Positions 1 through 8,463 of a stretch of DNA of 64,000 bases are shown here, piece by piece. The notes beneath the pieces were generated by a model. It ran no database searches. It worked only from the letters and a program-made list of their open reading frames with translations, and had not been told where the DNA came from. The position numbers were made by a program, and so were the translations under genes. Source of the DNA: an uncultured Eubacteriales bacterium (lineage in GTDB: Bacteria > Bacillota > Clostridia > Oscillospirales > CAG-382); assembly GCA_934502885.1 (NCBI GenBank), contig CAKSUT010000011.1, forward strand, positions 22,096 through 86,095, written 5' to 3'. The first letter of the stretch is position 1, and each line of letters starts with the position of its first letter.

Positions 1-2
1 TG

Positions 3-203
3 AACACCGTGACGGTCGAGCTTTCCGACGGTACGACGCTTGACGTTGAGCGCACACCCGAGCTTTGCGGCAGTGACGGCAAGGGAATGACGATAGGCGA
101 CGACGCCACCGTTTACTACACCGGCGATCCTGCCGGCAAAGAGAGCTTCACCGTGAAGTTCGTCTACACAGAAAAGGGTCCCGATTCACTCGGAAACGAG
201 TAA
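3..203 (+). CDS. C-terminal fragment of an unidentified protein
   Basis: The frame is open from the left edge of the window to a TAA at 201-203, so this is the last 66 codons of a gene that starts outside. A GTG at position 9 could be read as a start but has no ribosome binding site in view. The peptide is acidic, has Gly/Thr/Val-rich short strands, and shows no motif I recognise; a beta-rich extracellular or repeat domain is possible but unproven. A strong terminator hairpin follows, which supports a real gene end here. Confidence 0.5.
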   Translation, partial: NTVTVELSDGTTLDVERTPELCGSDGKGMTIGDDATVYYTGDPAGKESFTVKFVYTEKGPDSLGNE

Positions 204-234
204 GACCACTGCATGATAATATGGTATAGTTGAG

Positions 235-272
235 AATAACCGTGAGGCGAATACCGTCTCACGGTTATTTTT
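235..272 (+). terminator. Intrinsic terminator between converging genes
   Basis: A perfect 12 bp inverted repeat (235-246 with 258-269) encloses an 11-base loop and ends in a T run. It ends the plus-strand gene fragment and sits just beyond the stop of the minus-strand acetyltransferase, so it may serve both directions. Confidence 0.85.
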
Positions 273-276
273 GATG

Positions 277-930
277 TCAGAATTTTCTTCCCTTTGCGTC
301 GTAGTTCTTGTAAAATGTCTCGATATATTCCTTTGGAAAGTCACGGCGATCCACACCGCAGGTGTAAACCGTTTTGTACTCGCCCTTAATGAACATTGCG
401 TTTCTGTAGACTCCCTCGACAAGCATTCCGAGTCTTTTCATTACGCGAAGAGAGGCGTCGTTGCCCTCAAGCATTTTCGCAATGACTCTGTCTGCGCCGA
501 GTATCTCAAACGAAAACGCCGTCACAAATAACGCCGCCTCCGCTGCGTAGCCGTTCCCCCATGTATCTCTTGCGAGAACGTAGCCTATCTCGACGGTATT
601 GGTGTTGTCCTCAACCGAAGTAAAGCCGCACGTGCCTATCATTCTGCCGGTCGATTTCAGCACAAGTCCGAAGTCTCGGAACACGCCCGTGCCGTACTTT
701 TTGCCGAGAAGCTTTATGTAATTCTCAGTCTCTCTTCTCGATAGGTGCGGCGACCACGTGAGATATCTCGACACATTCGGGTCGGAGGAATACATAAACA
801 TATCCTCCGTGTATTTTTCGGTGATCTTTGTGAGGATAAGACGCTCCGTCTCGAAAGTCGGCACGTCGCGGAACATTTCGGTGAGGCGTTCCTCAAGCTT
901 TTTCGGCTTTTTCTTAAAAAGAAACTGCAT
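277..930 (-). CDS. GNAT-family N-acetyltransferase (RimJ/RimL-like)
   Basis: This 217-residue protein has the usual pattern of acetyl-CoA-dependent ribosomal-protein or antibiotic acetyltransferases: an ETERLILTKI strand near residue 25, a central strand reading EIGYVLARDTWGNGYAAEA that carries the acetyl-CoA loop, and a late NDASLRVMKRLGM helix. The start is placed at the ATG at 930 because AGAGGACAT lies just upstream; an in-frame start further up has no such site. It follows khpA on the same strand with a weak hairpin between them, so it may be the distal gene of the ffh block or separately read. The substrate cannot be told from sequence. Confidence 0.85.
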   Translation of the reverse strand: MQFLFKKKPKKLEERLTEMFRDVPTFETERLILTKITEKYTEDMFMYSSDPNVSRYLTWSPHLSRRETENYIKLLGKKYGTGVFRDFGLVLKSTGRMIGTCGFTSVEDNTNTVEIGYVLARDTWGNGYAAEAALFVTAFSFEILGADRVIAKMLEGNDASLRVMKRLGMLVEGVYRNAMFIKGEYKTVYTCGVDRRDFPKEYIETFYKNYDAKGRKF

Positions 931-1009
931 AGTTATGTCCTCTCGTATGCTTTGGGAGGGGATTGAAAACACCTCGCCGCAAAGCAAGCTGTCTTTTTCC
1001 GGGGAGACT

Positions 1010-1038
1010 AAAGGCTCCGCCGTAAAGCGAAGCCTTTT
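1010..1038 (-). terminator. Hairpin after khpA, possible weak terminator
   Basis: An 11 bp stem with one wobble pair lies 7 bases past the khpA stop on the minus strand. No U tract follows the stem, so it may only slow or partly stop transcription into the acetyltransferase gene. Confidence 0.35.
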
Positions 1039-1044
1039 AATATG

Positions 1045-1272
1045 TCAGATTATGTCAACGACAACACGCTTATCCTCACGCATGGCGGCAACCTTCATAA
1101 CGGTGCGTATAGCCTTGGCAATACGTCCCTGCTTGCCGATTACTTTGCCCATATCGCTCTCGTTTACCGAAAGCTCGAGGTAAACAGTGCCGTTTTCTTC
1201 TCTTTCGCTGACTACAACGTCATCGGGATTTTCAACGATCGCTTTTGCGATGTTCGCAAGTATGTCCTTCAT
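1045..1272 (-). CDS. khpA: KH-domain RNA-binding protein KhpA
   Basis: This 75-residue protein is almost entirely one KH domain, with the nucleic-acid-binding GxxG loop seen as GKVIGKQGR. KhpA-type proteins bind RNA, often with KhpB, and affect cell length and translation in Firmicutes. The start at 1272 (MKDIL) is preferred over the ATG three codons upstream because the AAAGG site then has a 10-base spacing. Its place right after rpsP is the standard Firmicutes arrangement (ylqC). The usual next genes, rimM and trmD, are missing here and an acetyltransferase follows instead. Confidence 0.93.
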   Translation of the reverse strand: MKDILANIAKAIVENPDDVVVSEREENGTVYLELSVNESDMGKVIGKQGRIAKAIRTVMKVAAMREDKRVVVDII

Positions 1273-1319
1273 AATGACCATGCCTTTCTATGCCTTTGTG
1301 CGTCGAATCGGTACGGGAA

Positions 1320-1562
1320 TTAAAGAGCGCCGTTCTTCTTGAGAAGAGCCTTAACGGTTTCGGTGGGCTGTGCGCCGTTGGCGATCCACTGCTTTGCCTT
1401 TTCGTTGTCAATGTTGATTACGGCCGGCTCTGTGAGGGGGTTATAGTAACCGATTTCCTCGATGAAACGTCCGTCTCTGGGGTAACGGGAATCCGCTACA
1501 ACCACTCTGTAAAAAGGAGCCTTCTTTGCGCCTATTCTTCTGAGTCTGATCTTAACTGCCAT
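1320..1562 (-). CDS. rpsP: 30S ribosomal protein S16
   Basis: This 80-residue protein starts MAVKIRLRRIGAKKAPFYR and carries the VVADSR and DGRFIEEIGYYNP segments diagnostic of bS16, which binds 16S rRNA early in assembly of the small subunit. A GGAGGAAAG site 5-8 bases upstream fixes the start at 1562. It lies between ffh and khpA, the order found in most Firmicutes, and is probably cotranscribed with both. Confidence 0.98.
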   Translation of the reverse strand: MAVKIRLRRIGAKKAPFYRVVVADSRYPRDGRFIEEIGYYNPLTEPAVINIDNEKAKQWIANGAQPTETVKALLKKNGAL

Positions 1563-1663
1563 TGTTCTTTCCTCCAAAAAATGTTTTGATTTTGAATTTT
1601 ATTATAAATGCCGCGTTGTTTCGGCTTTTATACGTTTAATTAAAATGTACCGTCTGCTTCGGC

Positions 1664-3037
1664 TTACTTTTTCTTCTTTTTCTTCTTGCCGCTCTTGCCG
1701 CCTATCTTTGGCAAAAGCTTCTTTCCGAACATTTTACCGCCGAGACCGCCGCCGGCAAGCTGCTTCATCATCTTGTTCGTCGTTTCGTACTGCTTTAAGA
1801 GCTTGTTTACGTCCTCGACGTTCATACCCGAACCCTGTGCGATACGCTTCTTTCTCAAGGCGTTTATGACCTCCGGGTGGTTTCTCTCCTCCTCGGTCAT
1901 CGAGAGGATTATCGCCTCCATACGGTCAAGCTGTTTTTCGTCAACCTTGGCATCCTTCATCGCCGCCGCATTCACTCCCGGTATCATGCCCACAAGCTGG
2001 TCTATCGAACCCATGTTGCGTATCTGAGAGAACTGCTCAAGATAATCCGTGAGTGTAAACGACTGCTCTCTGAACTTCTTTTCAAGCTCTGCGGCTTTCT
2101 TTTCGTCGAACGCTTTCTCTGCCTTTTCGATAAGCGAAAGCACGTCTCCCATGCCGAGTATTCGGGACGCCATTCTGTCGGGGTAAAACGGCTCTATCGC
2201 ATCGAGCTTTTCGCCGACGCCTATAAACTTGATCGGTTTTCCCGTGACCTGACGGACGGAAAGCGCCGCACCGCCTCGGGTGTCGCCGTCGAGCTTCGTG
2301 AGGATTACGCCCGTTATGTCAAGCTGTTCGTTGAAGCTTGCCGCCGCATTCACCGCGTCCTGACCGGTCATTGCGTCAACGACGAAGAGAACCTCTGTCG
2401 GGTGAACCTCCGCCTCCATGCGCTTAAGCTCATCCATAAGCTTTTCATCGACGTGCAGACGACCTGCGGTATCGATAAAGAGCATATCGTTTCCGTGACG
2501 TACTGCGTGCGCAAGAGCTTCCTTTGCGATCTTTACGGCGTCGGTGCAGCCCTCAATGGTGAACACCGGAACGCCCGCCGCTTCGCCGACCACCTGCAGC
2601 TGCTTTATCGCCGCCGGTCTGTATACGTCGCACGCCGCAAGAAGAGGACGCTTGCCCTGTTTTTTGTACATGAGAGCGAGCTTGCCTGTGTGCGTGGTTT
2701 TACCTGCGCCCTGGAGACCCGTCATCATTACAACCGTCGGAGGCTTCGGAGAAATCGTGAGCTTTGAGTTTTCTCCGCCCATGACCGCCGTAAGCTCCTC
2801 GTTTACAATCTTGACTATCATCTGCGCCGGCACAAGACTTTCGAGTACATCCGCACCCAACGCTCTTTCCGAGGTTTTCTTTATAAATTCCTTGACAACC
2901 TTGAAATTGACGTCCGCTTCGAGAAGTGCGAGCTTAATTTCCCGCATTCCCTCTTTTATATCTTCCTCCGTGAGCTTTCCTTTGTTCTTGAAATGCTTGA
3001 AGGCGTTTGTAAGTCTGTCGCTCAGGCTTTGAAACAC
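1664..3037 (-). CDS. ffh: Signal recognition particle protein Ffh
   Basis: Ffh is the GTPase that binds signal sequences through its methionine-rich M domain and, with FtsY, delivers ribosomes to the membrane. This 457-residue protein shows the N-terminal helical bundle, the P-loop GLQGAGKTT near residue 107, DTAGRL near 190, TKLDGDTRGG near 247, and an M domain from about residue 300. The start is a GTG at 3037 behind a run of six G. The C-terminus ends in seven consecutive lysines after a Gly/Lys-rich stretch, a longer basic tail than usual that may add contacts to SRP RNA. It is 24 bases downstream of ylxM. Confidence 0.98.
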   Translation of the reverse strand: MFQSLSDRLTNAFKHFKNKGKLTEEDIKEGMREIKLALLEADVNFKVVKEFIKKTSERALGADVLESLVPAQMIVKIVNEELTAVMGGENSKLTISPKPPTVVMMTGLQGAGKTTHTGKLALMYKKQGKRPLLAACDVYRPAAIKQLQVVGEAAGVPVFTIEGCTDAVKIAKEALAHAVRHGNDMLFIDTAGRLHVDEKLMDELKRMEAEVHPTEVLFVVDAMTGQDAVNAAASFNEQLDITGVILTKLDGDTRGGAALSVRQVTGKPIKFIGVGEKLDAIEPFYPDRMASRILGMGDVLSLIEKAEKAFDEKKAAELEKKFREQSFTLTDYLEQFSQIRNMGSIDQLVGMIPGVNAAAMKDAKVDEKQLDRMEAIILSMTEEERNHPEVINALRKKRIAQGSGMNVEDVNKLLKQYETTNKMMKQLAGGGLGGKMFGKKLLPKIGGKSGKKKKKKK

Positions 3038-3061
3038 GGAATTCTTCGCCCCCCTTTCGAT

Positions 3062-3400
3062 TTACCGCTGTATTTCACGCTGTATTTCCTTTATCGTTTC
3101 GGATATCCCTGCGAAAGCACCGTTGTTCTCCGCACAAAGCGAGAGTGCCTTTTCGCACAGGCTGTCCGCATTTTTCGTTTTTTCCGCAAGATGAAGAGCG
3201 TCCTCAAATCCGAGAAGAGACTCCCGTCCGCTCTGTATGAGGCTTCTTGCTCCCTGACGGGTCATTCCCATAAGCTCGCCTATCTCGGCAAGGGAAAGAT
3301 CGTCGTTGTAGTAATACTCGACCGCATTTCTGTGCTTTTCGTCGAGAAGTGCCGAATAATAGTCGAGAAGCTCCGAAACCCGCAGATCCTTTTGTGCCAT
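3062..3400 (-). CDS. ylxM: YlxM family helix-turn-helix protein
   Basis: This 112-residue protein carries a sigma-factor-like helix-turn-helix (LSLAEIGELMGMTRQGARSLI, about residues 35-55) and matches the YlxM/p13 family, which is nearly always encoded next to ffh and has been linked to SRP function. GGAGAATCAT precedes the ATG at 3400. A consensus promoter lies just upstream, so this is likely the first gene of the ylxM-ffh-rpsP-khpA transcript. ftsY, its other usual neighbour, is absent. Confidence 0.93.
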   Translation of the reverse strand: MAQKDLRVSELLDYYSALLDEKHRNAVEYYYNDDLSLAEIGELMGMTRQGARSLIQSGRESLLGFEDALHLAEKTKNADSLCEKALSLCAENNGAFAGISETIKEIQREIQR

Positions 3401-3457
3401 ATGATTCTCCGTTCACCGTTTCGGGTAGGTGTAAAGTATTTTTCATTACACCGTGTT

Positions 3458-3486
3458 ATTATAACTGAAAACGCACTTTCTTTCAA
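3458..3486 (-). promoter_or_regulatory. Sigma-A promoter of the ylxM-ffh operon
   Basis: On the minus strand TTGAAA and TATAAT are separated by exactly 17 bases, with the -10 box about 58 bases before the ylxM start. Confidence 0.85.
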
Positions 3487-3532
3487 GGACACAATGTAAG
3501 CTTTTCGTGAACTTGCTGTTAACTCAAGGACT

Positions 3533-4264
3533 TTACACCCTTTTTCCCGCAACTCCTCCCGTCTTGCCCATGGCGTGGCTCAAAGACGAAGCGTCGGCAT
3601 ACCCCACAGCCTCTGCCGCCTCTTCGAGGGTTTTACCGTCGCCGATGAGATACATTGCGGTTCTTATGCGCAATGCCTTGAGATACGCATACGGCGTTAC
3701 GCCGAGTACCCGTCTGAAACGGCGGATAAGGCTGTCCGTGCCGATAAACCTTGCCGCGGCGGCGTCGGCAATGCTGAACGGTTTTCCGAGATTTGCGAGC
3801 ATTTCCTCCAAAACCGATATGACGATTTCATCGCTGACGCTCACAACGCCGTTCACCTGCGCCATATGCGACACAAGGTAGGTTATGCTCTTCATGCAGA
3901 GGGCAAAAAGTTCGGGATTTCTGCGGAGTCTGTCAATATGCCACCTGCCGTCGGTATCGTTTTGCACCGCTCCCGAAAGAAATACACCGAGAGCCGCCTC
4001 TGACATTGCATCGCCGTGCGGATAATACTCGAGGATATCGCCGCATATGACGGGCGGTATAAGCTCAAAGTCTGCGTAGGTGTGGATGAGTCCGTCGTCC
4101 GGATCGCTGTAAAACTTAAAATTTGCGGTATATGGGGTAAAGTACAGAAAGCCCTCCCTGAAAGGACGTGTCTTTGCGCCGACGGTATACGTTCCTTTAC
4201 CTCCGTGAATGTAGTACAGGCGGTTTATTCCGCCGTATTCGGCGAGAAACCATTTCTGCGGCAC
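3533..4264 (-). CDS. AraC-family regulator with an apparent 5' frameshift
   Basis: The protein has an N-terminal cupin-like sensor half (IHGGKGTYTV, FLYFTPYTANF) and a C-terminal AraC DNA-binding half with two helix-turn-helices (residues about 150-240). The only start in this frame is a GTG at 4264 without a good binding site. Upstream, a GGAGG followed by ATG at 4356 opens a frame that soon stops. Adding one G to the G5 run at 4311-4315 (minus strand) would join that start to this frame and give about 31 more plausible residues. So the gene is either frameshifted, mis-sequenced or read from GTG. It diverges from a fucosidase gene that it probably controls. Confidence 0.75.
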   Translation of the reverse strand: MPQKWFLAEYGGINRLYYIHGGKGTYTVGAKTRPFREGFLYFTPYTANFKFYSDPDDGLIHTYADFELIPPVICGDILEYYPHGDAMSEAALGVFLSGAVQNDTDGRWHIDRLRRNPELFALCMKSITYLVSHMAQVNGVVSVSDEIVISVLEEMLANLGKPFSIADAAAARFIGTDSLIRRFRRVLGVTPYAYLKALRIRTAMYLIGDGKTLEEAAEAVGYADASSLSHAMGKTGGVAGKRV

Positions 4265-4355
4265 TCTGCCGTTTCCGTAGCAGTTTATTCTTCCGATTTC
4301 CGTAAGCTCACCCCCATAAAGTCGATTTTCGACAATACGCCGTCGATATGTATCA

Positions 4356-4384
4356 TTGACCTCCGTGCCGATAAGTGCTATAAT
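4356..4384 (+). promoter_or_regulatory. Sigma-A promoter of the GH29 gene
   Basis: TTGACC and TATAAT are 17 bases apart, about 69 bases before the fucosidase start. The -35 box directly abuts the predicted upstream start codon of the divergent araC gene. Confidence 0.8.
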
Positions 4385-4407
4385 ATTTGTACGTTATCAT
4401 AGAGAAT

Positions 4408-4436
4408 ATTATATCACGTCGTTCGATTATTGTCAA
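4408..4436 (-). promoter_or_regulatory. Sigma-A promoter of the divergent araC gene
   Basis: On the minus strand TTGACA and TATAAT are 17 bases apart. Transcription would start near 4401, leaving the ATG at 4356 with its GGAGG inside the message, which favours that ATG as the original start. Confidence 0.8.
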
Positions 4437-4452
4437 CAGAAAAGAGGGCATT

Positions 4453-5421
4453 ATGGACAACAAAAAATGGTTCAAGGAAGAAGCAAAATTCGGCATGATG
4501 GTACATTTCGGACTTTACAGTCTTCTCGCCGGAGAGTACAGAGGAAAGCGCATACCGCACATCGGAGAGTGGATTCAGTCCATGTACCGCATTCCTAATG
4601 CAGAGTACGAAAAGCTCGCAAAGATTTTCAATCCGATATACTTCGACGCCGAGGAATGGGTTCTCACCGCAAAGGCGGCAGGCATGAACTACATGGTCGT
4701 AACAAGCAAGCACCACGAGGGCTTCTGCCTTTTCGATTCGGCTTACGACGACTACAACTGCGTCAAGGGTTCACCTTTCGGTCGTGACATCATAGGCGAA
4801 CTCGCCGAGGCTTGCCGCAAGCACGGAATGAAGCTCGGACTTTACTATTCGCAGGAGCTTGACTGGCACGAGCCGAACGGCGGCGGCTACACGAGAGGTC
4901 ACGACAACTGCGGTGAGATGGCATGGACAAACGACTGGGATTTTCCCGACAACGCACACAAGAATTTCGAGCAGTGCTTCAGAGCCAAAATAATTCCGCA
5001 GGTAAAGGAAATACTCACGAAGTACGGCGACCTCTGCCTTATCTGGTTCGACACGCCGTTCACAATAACGTCCGAACAGAGCCGAGAGCTTTTCGACCTT
5101 GTAAAGTCTCTTCAGCCCGACTGCCTTGTCAACACCCGTATCGGCAACGGTCTCGGCGACTACCGTTCAATGGGCGATAACCAAATCCCCGACGAGTACA
5201 TGAAGGATATTCTCGTCGAGTCCCCCGCAACCCTCAACGACACCTGGGGCTTCAAATACTTTGACGGCAACTGGAAGGACGCCGAAAAGGTATACGCTAT
5301 CAAGAAGCATCTCAACGAAAGAGGCGTAAACTACCTTCTCAACGTAGGTCCCGACCACCTCGGAAGAATACCGGCTCCGGCAGTAGAAATTCTCCGCAGG
5401 GTCGGAGAAATGGGCAGATAA
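4453..5421 (+). CDS. Alpha-L-fucosidase, GH29
   Basis: This 322-residue protein matches the GH29 catalytic TIM barrel, which releases L-fucose from glycans with retention. Visible marks are FGMMVHFGLYS near residue 13, the His-His pair in TSKHHEGF (87-88), YYSQELDWH (131-139) and WFD at 198-200, whose Asp200 is the expected nucleophile. There is no signal peptide and no C-terminal beta-sandwich, so it is a short, cytoplasmic form acting on imported oligosaccharides. AGAGGG before the ATG at 4453 decides the start. It has its own promoter, diverges from an AraC gene and ends in a terminator. Confidence 0.9.
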   Translation: MDNKKWFKEEAKFGMMVHFGLYSLLAGEYRGKRIPHIGEWIQSMYRIPNAEYEKLAKIFNPIYFDAEEWVLTAKAAGMNYMVVTSKHHEGFCLFDSAYDDYNCVKGSPFGRDIIGELAEACRKHGMKLGLYYSQELDWHEPNGGGYTRGHDNCGEMAWTNDWDFPDNAHKNFEQCFRAKIIPQVKEILTKYGDLCLIWFDTPFTITSEQSRELFDLVKSLQPDCLVNTRIGNGLGDYRSMGDNQIPDEYMKDILVESPATLNDTWGFKYFDGNWKDAEKVYAIKKHLNERGVNYLLNVGPDHLGRIPAPAVEILRRVGEMGR

Positions 5422-5453
5422 TGCAAGCCTCCGGCAAGAAACGCAAATAATGA

Positions 5454-5488
5454 AAGGACGCAGACCTCAAAACCTGCGTCCTTATTTT
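5454..5488 (+). terminator. Intrinsic terminator after the GH29 gene
   Basis: A perfect 10 bp stem (5454-5463 with 5474-5483) is followed by ATTTT. It lies between converging genes and the A-rich flank on the other side may also let it stop the minus-strand GH2 transcript. Confidence 0.85.
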
Positions 5489-5514
5489 CAGCTTGTTTTA
5501 CCGTTTATCCCCTA

Positions 5515-7239
5515 TTATTCCTCGATTGCCGCCTTGCGTACATTTATATCGTGTATTGCCGCAATATCGACCTTGGGCTCTCTCTCGTAGGTGTAAAGAC
5601 CATTTTGCTCCTGCTCTATATCGTAAAGCTGGGTGTAGCAGAAACCGTTAATCTTTTCGTTGTCAAGCATAGCGTCTGTAAGACCCTTGTAGCGCTCGGC
5701 AAACTCTTCGCGTGTTCTCGCCGCATTACCGTAGCTCCATGCCGTTCCGCCGCCGTCCTTCGGCTTTGTGAGATCGAGTCCGATTCCGCCGTATTCGCTG
5801 ACAAAGACCGGCTCTCCTCTGTGCGTCTGCTTGTAGTAGGTGTTGAATTCGAGCACCTTGCCTTCCTTCAGAACATCGTACCTTGCACGGAAGCTCTCGG
5901 CGTTCTGGTTGTAGTCGTGAACATCGTATATATCGGTCACTTCATGCGTATATCCGCTTGTGTCGATGCACGGACGTGTTTCATCATAATACTTCGTCAT
6001 GTAGTAAAGCTCTGCCACGCATCTCGGATCCTGTCTCGACTGCAAATGATAGGTGCACGTTTCGTTAAGCGGACACCAACCGATTATCGACGGGTGGTTG
6101 AAGTCGCGCTTCATCTCCTCCATCCATTCGGGAAGCACTGTGATGAAGCCCTCGGGGGTCGAAAGGTCAAGTCCCCAGTTGGGATACTCGCCCCAAACGA
6201 TATATCCGAGCTTATCGCAGTAGTAAAGGAAGCGTGGCTCAAATACTTTCTCGTGAAGTCTTGCGCCGTTGAAGCCTGCGGCTACAGAAAGGTTAATGTC
6301 GCGGACAAGCTCCTCGTCGTCACGTGCGGTGTATATGCCGTCGGGGTAGAAGCCCTGATCGAGGACGAGTCTCTGGAACACGCTCTCGCCGTTTATGAGA
6401 AACCTGCTGCCGTCAAGACCGACGCTTCTCATGCCGAAATAGCTCTTTACAACGTCGTCGCCGAATGTGAGCTTAAGATCGTAAAGCCTGCCTTTTCCTA
6501 CCTCCCAAAGATGAAGCTCCGAGAGAGCGATTTCGGCATTGAAGGAGTCGCGGCATCTCTTCTCGGCACTGCCGACAGGCTTTCCGTCGTAGAACGCTTC
6601 GAGTTTAACAGTGCCCTCTCCCTTTACGATACCCTTTACGGTGAGCGATGCGTTCTTTATATCGGGGTATACACGGAAGGATTCTATGTAGCTCTTCGGC
6701 GTAAACTCAAGGTAAACCGTCTGCCAGATACCGGTTGTGCGTGTGTAGCTGCATCCCTTTGAGATGTAGCCCATGCACTGCTTGCCGAGTCCCTGACGAG
6801 GTGCGCCGTTTCTTCCCATGAGATCCTTTGCGAACACAACGACGAAGTTCTCACCCTCGGTGACGTAATCGGTTATGTCGAAAGCAAACGGAGTGTAGCC
6901 GCCCTTGTGCTTACCGACGCTCTTTTCGTTGATGAAAACCTCTGTTTCAAAGTCAACCGCACCGAAGTGAATAAACACTCTGCCGGAGAGCTGCTTTGCG
7001 GTAACGTTGAAGCTTCTGCGATACCAAACCGCATTCATGAAATCCTTAACCTCAACTCCGGAAAGTCTGCTTTCGGGGCAGAAAGGCACGTTGATCTTTC
7101 TGTCGTAGCCCTCGCCGCCGACAAGACCTCTTTCAAGTCCGCTGACGCCCGAATCGATTGCAAAATCCCATTCTCCGTTGAGATTGACCCATTCCTCACG
7201 GACAAACTGCGGATTGGGATGCTCTGTTCTGTAAATCAT
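5515..7239 (-). CDS. GH2 beta-glycosidase (beta-galactosidase or beta-glucuronidase type)
   Basis: This 574-residue intracellular enzyme has the compact GH2 layout: sugar-binding domain (about 1-180), immunoglobulin-like domain (180-275) and TIM barrel (275-574). The acid/base is Glu393 in WCPLNE and the nucleophile Glu482 in FVSEYGG. There is no signal peptide. Substrate cannot be fixed; the Asn-Lys-Gly signature of true glucuronidases is not obvious, so beta-galactosidase or a related exo-activity is equally likely. GGAGGAATTAACA precedes the ATG. It is read from its own promoter and diverges from an AraC regulator gene, its likely controller. Confidence 0.9.
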   Translation of the reverse strand: MIYRTEHPNPQFVREEWVNLNGEWDFAIDSGVSGLERGLVGGEGYDRKINVPFCPESRLSGVEVKDFMNAVWYRRSFNVTAKQLSGRVFIHFGAVDFETEVFINEKSVGKHKGGYTPFAFDITDYVTEGENFVVVFAKDLMGRNGAPRQGLGKQCMGYISKGCSYTRTTGIWQTVYLEFTPKSYIESFRVYPDIKNASLTVKGIVKGEGTVKLEAFYDGKPVGSAEKRCRDSFNAEIALSELHLWEVGKGRLYDLKLTFGDDVVKSYFGMRSVGLDGSRFLINGESVFQRLVLDQGFYPDGIYTARDDEELVRDINLSVAAGFNGARLHEKVFEPRFLYYCDKLGYIVWGEYPNWGLDLSTPEGFITVLPEWMEEMKRDFNHPSIIGWCPLNETCTYHLQSRQDPRCVAELYYMTKYYDETRPCIDTSGYTHEVTDIYDVHDYNQNAESFRARYDVLKEGKVLEFNTYYKQTHRGEPVFVSEYGGIGLDLTKPKDGGGTAWSYGNAARTREEFAERYKGLTDAMLDNEKINGFCYTQLYDIEQEQNGLYTYEREPKVDIAAIHDINVRKAAIEE

Positions 7240-7288
7240 TGTTAATTCCTCCGTATATTGTCAAATATGAAGTATTGTCTTTTGTTAC

Positions 7289-7317
7289 ATTCTATCACAA
7301 ATACACACGAATGTAAA
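7289..7317 (-). promoter_or_regulatory. Promoter of the GH2 gene
   Basis: On the minus strand TTTACA and TAGAAT are 17 bases apart, about 50 bases from the start codon. Confidence 0.75.
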
Positions 7318-7350
7318 TGCACAAACCTACTTTTTTATTGACATATCCTA

Positions 7351-7379
7351 TTGACAAAATACTTTATATGTGCTATATT
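7351..7379 (+). promoter_or_regulatory. Promoter of the araC-type gene
   Basis: TTGACA and TATATT are 17 bases apart and lie 33 bases before the AraC start. Together with the divergent GH2 promoter it leaves about 33 bases between the two -35 boxes for operator contacts. Confidence 0.8.
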
Positions 7380-7411
7380 TACGTTGTTATCAAAGTGCAG
7401 AGAGGAAAAGC

Positions 7412-8212
7412 ATGATTGAGATAGTAAAAATACGTCACGCATGGCCCGAGGGGAAGAATTTCGTGATAGACCGTCCGAACGGCGTGGAAAACGACTACAT
7501 ATTCTTAATGTTTCACACGCCGATAGAGATAATGTACGGCGGAGGGATGATAACGACCTCACCGGGAGCTTTTATACTGTACGACCTTCACACGCCGCAG
7601 TATTTCCGTGCGGACGGCGAAAATGCGATAATCCACGACTGGATTCACCTGCGTGGAGACGTCCCGGAGCTTATGAATTCGTGCGGTCTTTCGTTCGATA
7701 CGCTCTATTATCCTCCGAACACACGGTACATCACGGACACCGTATTCGCCCTCGAGAGCGAACACGCCGGAACACGCCGCCACTTTGCCGAAATCTGCGA
7801 CTCGACTCTGCGCACGCTCCTCTACAGAATTTCACGCGCCGTTTACGACGGAGAGCGCGAGATAAGCCGCGACAGCGAGACGGTGAAAAGAGTGAAGGCT
7901 TTCCGCACCGCAATGTTCTCGGACGTCGCAAGACAGTGGACTGTGAGCGATATGGCAGCGCAGTCGTCCCTCTCCGAGTCGCGTTTTTATGCGCTATACA
8001 AGGATTTGTTCGGCATCTCTCCGACAAGCGACCTTATCGGCGCAAGAGTCGAAAAGGCGCGGCACTGCCTGCAATCCGGAGACTACTCCGTCGGGAAAGC
8101 GGCGGCGGAGGTAGGCTACAACAATGTTTTCCACTTCATACGCCAATTCAAGGCGGTCACGGGAAAGACGCCGGGAGAGCTCATACCGAAGTCGGGAACC
8201 GGGAAAAAGTAA
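7412..8212 (+). CDS. AraC-family transcriptional regulator
   Basis: This 266-residue regulator has an N-terminal sensor half (MFHTPIEIMYGGG, ILYDLHTPQYF) and a C-terminal AraC DNA-binding domain from about residue 165, with VSDMAAQSSLSESRFYALYK as the first helix-turn-helix and AAAEVGYNNVFHFIRQFK as the second. The ATG at 7412 follows AGAGGAAAAGC; an in-frame ATG 42 bases upstream lies inside the -10 box and is rejected. It is divergent from the GH2 gene and is monocistronic, ending at a strong terminator. By position it should control the GH2 enzyme. Confidence 0.9.
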   Translation: MIEIVKIRHAWPEGKNFVIDRPNGVENDYIFLMFHTPIEIMYGGGMITTSPGAFILYDLHTPQYFRADGENAIIHDWIHLRGDVPELMNSCGLSFDTLYYPPNTRYITDTVFALESEHAGTRRHFAEICDSTLRTLLYRISRAVYDGEREISRDSETVKRVKAFRTAMFSDVARQWTVSDMAAQSSLSESRFYALYKDLFGISPTSDLIGARVEKARHCLQSGDYSVGKAAAEVGYNNVFHFIRQFKAVTGKTPGELIPKSGTGKK

Positions 8213-8261
8213 GAATGAAGCCCAAAACGGTCGAAAGCGGTAAAAATGCCGCGACAGTTTA

Positions 8262-8297
8262 AAGGACTGCGAAGCAGAAGCTTTGCAGTCCTTCTTT
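8262..8297 (+). terminator. Intrinsic terminator after the araC-type gene
   Basis: A 13 bp stem with one wobble pair (8262-8274 with 8281-8293) and a 6-base loop is followed by CTTTT. The remaining 165 bases before the next gene show no clear feature. Confidence 0.85.
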
Positions 8298-8463
8298 TAC
8301 GTTTTTAAACCGGAGTAGGCACATAGGGTTTCGGGACAAGATTAAAACTCACGCTGAAATTCCGAGATATCCCTCGCCGCTTCAGAGGCGTGGGGCTTCT
8401 GTGCTTAGCCGAAAAATGCCGAAATTATGCCTTTCCGGGCGGGCTCGGACTGCTCTTTTCCGG

